Below are positions 59,238-64,000 of a stretch of 64,000 nucleotides of DNA, piece by piece (the first letter of the stretch is position 1; the number at the start of each line of letters is the position of its first letter). The DNA lies in the NCBI RefSeq assembly GCF_000208745.1, contig NC_030854.1, positions 23,505,554 to 23,569,553 on the forward strand, given 5' to 3'. Below the pieces are notes generated by a model. It searched no databases and was not told the DNA's origin. It worked only from the letters and a program-made list of their open reading frames with translations. Position numbers and translations under genes: made by a program. The stretch is from Theobroma cacao (Eukaryota > Streptophyta > Magnoliopsida > Malvales > Malvaceae).

Positions 59238-62200
59238 ATGGAGTTCAGAGAGTACAAGAACCTTGAAGCTTTACCTGTTGTGTCAAAATATGAGTGGGCC
59301 TTCAACATCGCCATTAAACCTCACCATACGTGGTTGCACCCTCATTAAATAAACAAGATGCTTCTAGAGGTAGGGGCGTATGATGCCATAAAGGCTACGT
59401 GCTTTAGGATGCTGCTGAATGTACATCCACAAGGATTTTTTTTACATCGGTGTCTCACAGAATATCATGGTATGTAGAATCACTAAACTTGGCACAACGG
59501 AGCATGAGTTATGGTTTGTCATAAGCAAGACCAAGGCACATTTATCCAAACGTAAGCACCTTGTGACATGATTGAAGTTCGACCCCATGCCAGATGTTTT
59601 CTCACATCTGTACAAGGTCGTCCCTAGAGAAAGTCATGACAGATATTAGAAAAGAGAGGACAATGTGAAGCTGTAGTAGACGATTGATAGGTTTTAGGAT
59701 GGCAACTATCAACAACCAGGAGATGCAACAAAGACGACCCTCGTATTGCTTACGAATAATATTTTATTTGGACAACACTTTAGAAGATGGGTGACGCTAT
59801 GGCTGTTGGCATTGGTCAAAGACATTGACACTTGGAATGTCTTACCATGGGGTCAATAAGTATGGAGGCTAACTGAGGACTGCCTATTTAAGGGGTTCAA
59901 AGTTCCTCTCGAAATGTTGGAAAAGCTTAAGCTTTTCCATTACAACCTACATGGAATTGCATAGGTGATACAAGTAGTGTCACCTAACATTTTCCATTTT
60001 TCTTTTCACATAACATTTTATTAAGGCATGTCGTGTATCATTTAGGTGATTATAATGTTTACAATTGACTTGAAGTTTTGGGCAACGAAGGTTATTCTTG
60101 TTTTCCAAAATTTAATTGCTTCGACGTTTACAAGGATGACATTTATCCATGAATGTGTAGATTGTAGTGCAAGCAGAAGTCGAAGTTGTTTTACCAAGTA
60201 GTGGAAAAGTTGGATTTCATTTAGCTAGTGAGTGAAACGTTACTATTTTTATCTTGTCATATGTCAACTATTTTTCAAACTAATTACAATTTATGTATTT
60301 TGCAGTTGTGGGCACACGAAACCTTGGAGCCCACATCGATGGAGGTTAGACAACCATATTAGTTGGACATAAGTGTCCTTCTATCTGAAGGGCAACAGTA
60401 CATTCCAATAGGGTAGATGGACGATCGAGAAGAATTATGTCTTGGTCAAAGACTAAAAAGGAGAACTCTCGAGGAGAAACGAGCTAGTCTCATTGTTAAG
60501 CTGAGGCACACTAGCACAGGTCAAGATGGAGACCAATCATGCCCTTAGTTGATGGACAAGGGGATGAGCAGGTTGATGTCAATCCAGCTTCTTCTTCCTA
60601 GATCAATCATCAAACCTCTACGCTGCCATGTCCTCAAATGCATACGACATGGCCTCAGATGCATACGCCAATACTACCTCCTCAAACGCACACTGTAGTC
60701 AAACGGCCAATAAGGACGGTTCTTTATATACCCGACAATACCTTATTTTAGTATAGATTAACATTTTATTCACTTTTATTGTAGTTGAGCATGGGGAGGG
60801 AAAATGATGACGGTATAGTCATAGCCCGTCATTTAAGATGGGTTATGCACAAGTAGAGACAGGATTAGCAGAAGGATCGGGAGAAGGCAATGTAGTCATT
60901 AAAAGACTAGATTGTACATCGGCTTTTCGACAGCATCAATGTACAAGTAAAATCTTCTAGCTTCTATCATTTTTCTCATGTTGCATTTAGGATGTATTTA
61001 TGTTTTTGGTAGTGTAATAACATATTTTTTAGGCTATTTTCTTTTCTTATTTCTTTCATTGTATAGATAGGTCTATCAGTCAACATGATGGTGTGCACAA
61101 CAAAGATAATCACAAGGATGATGGCCAAGATGATGATGCTAATGTTAACAGGCCACACGACAGTGGTGATGATCGTCTAGCAAATTAGGGTGTTTACCAC
61201 AACGGTGTTGATGATCATGGAAACGATGATTCTCGTGCCGATGAGGATGTTAAGCAAATTGTGGCACAACAAATGTGTTAGTTTTGTTTAGTTTATGACA
61301 TGTAACAACTTAAAATGTAATTGACATGACATCGTTCATTTGCTATGCCTTAAAAATGATGTCACTTTTGACCCAAAGAAGTTGAAAATTTTGCTCAAGT
61401 TATGGTTTTATGTGCAAAGTGATAAGCCTTCATGGGGGCAAAACTAGAAAAATGTTGATGTCATCGTTTCACTTTGCAATGTTGGTGACCACTAGGTTGT
61501 TGTGAAAATCCACTTGGTTCAATGGGTGATAAAGGTGGTGGACTACACAACTTCAGTAGCACATGAGTATGGATTGTGTCGAAGTTAGTGATAACTTTAT
61601 TTTATAGAGTTATTTTAGCACATTTTGGGAACTTAAGTAGTTAAGTCTTTGAGATTTTAGGTTCAGATTTTAGTATTTTAAGTGTTTTCGTAGTTAAGTT
61701 TGATTACATGTTGATTAGTTTAATTTAATCTATTTTGTTTTAAATTACTTTAAGTATAGTTATTGTTGATTTGTCTTATTGTTCTTATAGGAAATTCGAT
61801 GAGAAAGGTTCATTTGATGAAAAATCGTGCAAGTATGGTAATGGCTTCATTCATACATGTTGCAGTGCTTTGAGTATAACTTGAGCCAAAGTAGTCTAAT
61901 TAACATGATTCTTGAGCCAATGGAAAGCTAAGAGATAGGGATACAACTTTCATGTTTACTATTTTACCTAGTTTAGAGCAGATCAAGGTGAATATCGCTT
62001 TGGGAAAGATTGGATTGTTGTAGTTTTGCACAAGGCAACACAAGGAATAGAGGGTCGCGGCCTTGAGTTACTCAAGGTTGTGGCATCAAAGTGCATCAAG
62101 AAACCATACTTCATTAAAGGCGCATAGGACCACGGTGCTGAGAAAAGTAAGGCCATGGCACCATAACTAAGATGGGCATTATAGTAGAGCCCTAGAGCAG

Positions 62201-63579
62201 AATGCCGCGACGTTGAGGAAGTAAGGTTACGCCGTTGGAAGAAAAAGGTGCACCATACTTCATCTTGAGGCTAGGGTTCCATGGCGCCAAAGAGACCAAG
62301 GCCGTGGCCCTAGACAAACTTTCAAAAATAAACGTTTGATGGGAACTGAAACTAGGGGTTTTAGAGCTTATTTAAAAGACCCTTTTAAGAGGCTTTAAAA
62401 AGGGGATGACAAGCAACTATTTTGGAGAAAAAAAAGTCAGAAACAAAGCCAAAAGCAAGAGAATTTGAAAAGAATTGAGATCATAAGCTTCAAACTATTG
62501 TGTTTGATTAATTTCTACTTTTGTGTTTCTCTTATTTTTTTTAACTTGGATTAATGGCTACTTTTCTTTAGATGATGTTTTTATTAGATATTATGAGCTA
62601 CACTATTTTTCTAGGATTGTGATGGATTTTAACATGCAGTTAAAATATATTTTTCTCTTTTATTTACTGTGAATGGGTATGGTTTTGTTTATTCAAATTT
62701 GTTCATGATGTTTTTGATTGTTTAGCCAACAATTGAATGATTTGTGAATTTGAATGAGATTCAACAGAGTGATTTTAGATTGGACTAAGGTTTGAATAGT
62801 GTATCTTCACATCACTCAGTTGATCTGATTCGCAATTAAACATTGGCTTAATGAACCTTATTTAATTGATTACTATAGACATATAGTGACCTAATTAAGT
62901 TAGGTATTTGTGCAAGCATCTCGACAGAGACGTGTACATAGGTTTGGATTCTAGGTTAGCAAAGCTACCCATGAATGTAAATATTGAAAGGAACAGATGT
63001 TATAAGAAGTGTCGAATGAACCCATAATCCTAGGTTTTAATGTATTACCTTTCTATAGTGAATTTTTAGCTTTTGTTAATTAGTTTAGTTGCTGATTAAA
63101 TTTATTTTTAATTAATTATCTACAAAATTGAGTTACTTAAATAAGATTAATTTGTCATAATTTTAGTACTTAGTAAACAATTAAAAGCAAACCCTTGAGG
63201 GATATAATTCTTGACTTATTGTCTATATTATTTGTTTGATATGTATACTTGCGAGTATTAAATCAACAACAGCCAAATGCGATGCCTAAGGATGATGATG
63301 CCTATCATTTGCCACTAGTCGAGTTACTTCAAAACTATGTGCCACAAGGAACGAGATTGATGCCGATGCCATCGGCGATTTCGCCCCCAAAATCTCATTG
63401 GAATCGACAGTTAGATGGCAACAGTTGTTGTATGTTTACTGCTACATATGTTGAAGATCTTATGAAATCGAGTAAGATTAAAGTGACACAGGACATGATT
63501 GCAAGGTTTCGAAAGAAATATGCCATAGAATTTTTTGTCAACAGTTGTGATATTGAACCAATTGATTTGATGTTGTGAA
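59238..63579 (+). pseudogene. DUF1985 - Ulp1 (C48 peptidase)-type transposon-borne gene, broken
   Basis: ATG 59238 starts MEFREYKNLEALPVVSKYEW. DUF1985-like patches follow: YDAIKATCFRMLLNV (59373-59420), HELWFVISKTKAHLSK (59505-59552), LPWGQ at about 59849, CLFKGFKVPLEMLEKLKLF (59881-59937). A further patch KFWATKV lies at 60075. An acidic D/N-rich linker occupies 61080-61260. Then a C48 peptidase start: DVTFDPKKLKILLKLW (61355-61400) and VSLCNVGDH, followed by a stop where W is usual, then VKIHLVQW (about 61465-61530). After a solo LTR the domain resumes at 63270 and ends with QLDGNSCCMF (63411-63440). There the catalytic-cysteine box NDCGMF is altered to NSCCMF. Such genes ride on plant Mutator-like elements. 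Deubiquitinating or deSUMOylating activity is family knowledge only, and this copy is dead. Confidence 0.7.
61589..63268 (+). repeat. Solo LTR, Athila-like family, inside the Ulp1 domain
   Basis: It starts TGATAACTTTATTTTATAG and ends AAATCAACA. It is 1680 bp and homologous to 1560-3258. The flanking five bases (GTTAG and ACAGC) do not match, so the duplication is lost or the end was altered. Positions 62040-62330 hold a run of GC-rich near-palindromic words (CGCGGCC, CCATGGC, GCCGTGGC). Confidence 0.8.
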
Positions 63580-63846
63580 AAACAATTTGTAGTTACATTT
63601 GAAACTTTATTTAATTTAATATACTTAAATTTCATACTTTAATTTAATTCGTTAGCTCTATAGCTTTCATGATCCCATGTTTTGAAATGAGAAAGAAAAA
63701 TGATCAAAATATTGCATGTAAGGAAGTTTAGGCATGGTGTGTAGTAACCATTATGGATAAATACATAGGAGAGTAGTTGGAGTTCATGATGTGGATAGCA
63801 TTACAACATTATTAGCACATAGATAGCAGTTCTAACTAAGAAACTT
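63580..63846 (+). other. 3' flank of the Ulp1 pseudogene
   Basis: One Mutator-like word (GGCATGGTGTGTAGTAAC at 63732-63749) lies between the pseudogene and an Athila gag fragment. No gene is seen. Confidence 0.5.
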
Positions 63847-64000
63847 GATTCTTTTGGTGCTAACTCAATTCAAAGTCCTTTTGTAGTTTATGAGTATTGT
63901 GGAGATGGGCATGCTGGTAATCAATGTCTAAGTAGTACAGAGACAGTTCAATTTGTGGGGAACAAACAATAGAAAAACCTTACTCTAACGCCTATAACTT
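63847..64000 (+). pseudogene. gag zinc-knuckle fragment of an Athila-like element, at the window edge
   Basis: The plus frame reads DSFGANSIQSPFVVYEYCGD, with the zinc knuckle C-x2-D-G-H-x4-C (CGDGHAGNQC), then VQFVGNKQ and a stop at 63970-63972. It matches the minus-strand gag end at 8340-8440 (FNSFSTNLVQSPFIMCEHCG). The element continues beyond the window. The first zinc-binding cysteine appears as E-Y-C, shifted relative to the usual C-x2-C. Confidence 0.7.

Noticed and set aside
1..64000. tRNA, rRNA and conserved miRNA genes
   Set aside because: No cloverleaf, rRNA core or well-known miRNA sequence was recognised by eye. This is not a substitute for a covariance-model search.

Overview
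The window is plant nuclear DNA, almost certainly from a eudicot. The evidence is an AT-rich background, Ty1/copia and Ty3/gypsy elements with plant-type primer sites, an Athila-type element, Mutator-like and hAT DNA transposons, an FBD-type F-box pseudogene and an ARGOS/OSR-type small protein gene. The style of the repeats suggests Malvales to me, but I could not check this. There are no bacterial features. Only one gene looks intact; nearly everything else is transposon sequence, mostly solo LTRs nested in one another. Many borders can be placed to the base because 5-bp or 8-bp target-site duplications (TSDs) survive.

Layout. (1) 1-10290: a degraded Athila-like gypsy element on the minus strand (5' LTR 9435-10290, primer site, gag, protease, integrase tail, env-like ORF, 3' LTR from 3465 leftward). 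Its 3' LTR is broken by a solo LTR (1560-3258) and by another LTR that runs off the left edge (1-1366). (2) 10300-13560: an LTR fragment, an unassigned ORF-bearing repeat, and a 1047-bp hAT element inside that repeat. (3) 13561-18781: an island without recognisable transposons that holds an ARGOS/ORGAN SIZE RELATED-like gene (17934-18125, minus) with a short upstream ORF. (4) 18787-42458: one old copia element of about 5.5 kb, swollen to 23.7 kb by four insertions. One of these, a minus-strand solo LTR (27833-41245), itself contains a complete gag-only LTR element (30242-40780). (5) 42617-64000: Mutator-like material marked by arrays of a 'GGCATGGCGTGTAACAAC' word. It includes an F-box/LRR/FBD pseudogene split by an 8.4-kb nest of three solo LTRs, a DUF1985-Ulp1 protease pseudogene split by another solo LTR, and an Athila-type gag fragment at the right edge.

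The most unusual theme is that several LTR types, and the internal region of one element, carry clusters of short self-complementary words. Examples are CTCGCTGCAGCGAG, TTAGTCGACTAA, ATCCGG..CCGGAT, TGTGC..GCACA and CAACACT..AGTGTTG. LTRs that share one half may differ completely in the other half, which implies modular exchange. A second item of interest is a promoter-leader-intron arrangement ahead of the env-like ORF of the Athila element.

Limits: all homology calls rest on reading translated motifs by eye. No search or alignment was run, and degenerate borders are approximate.
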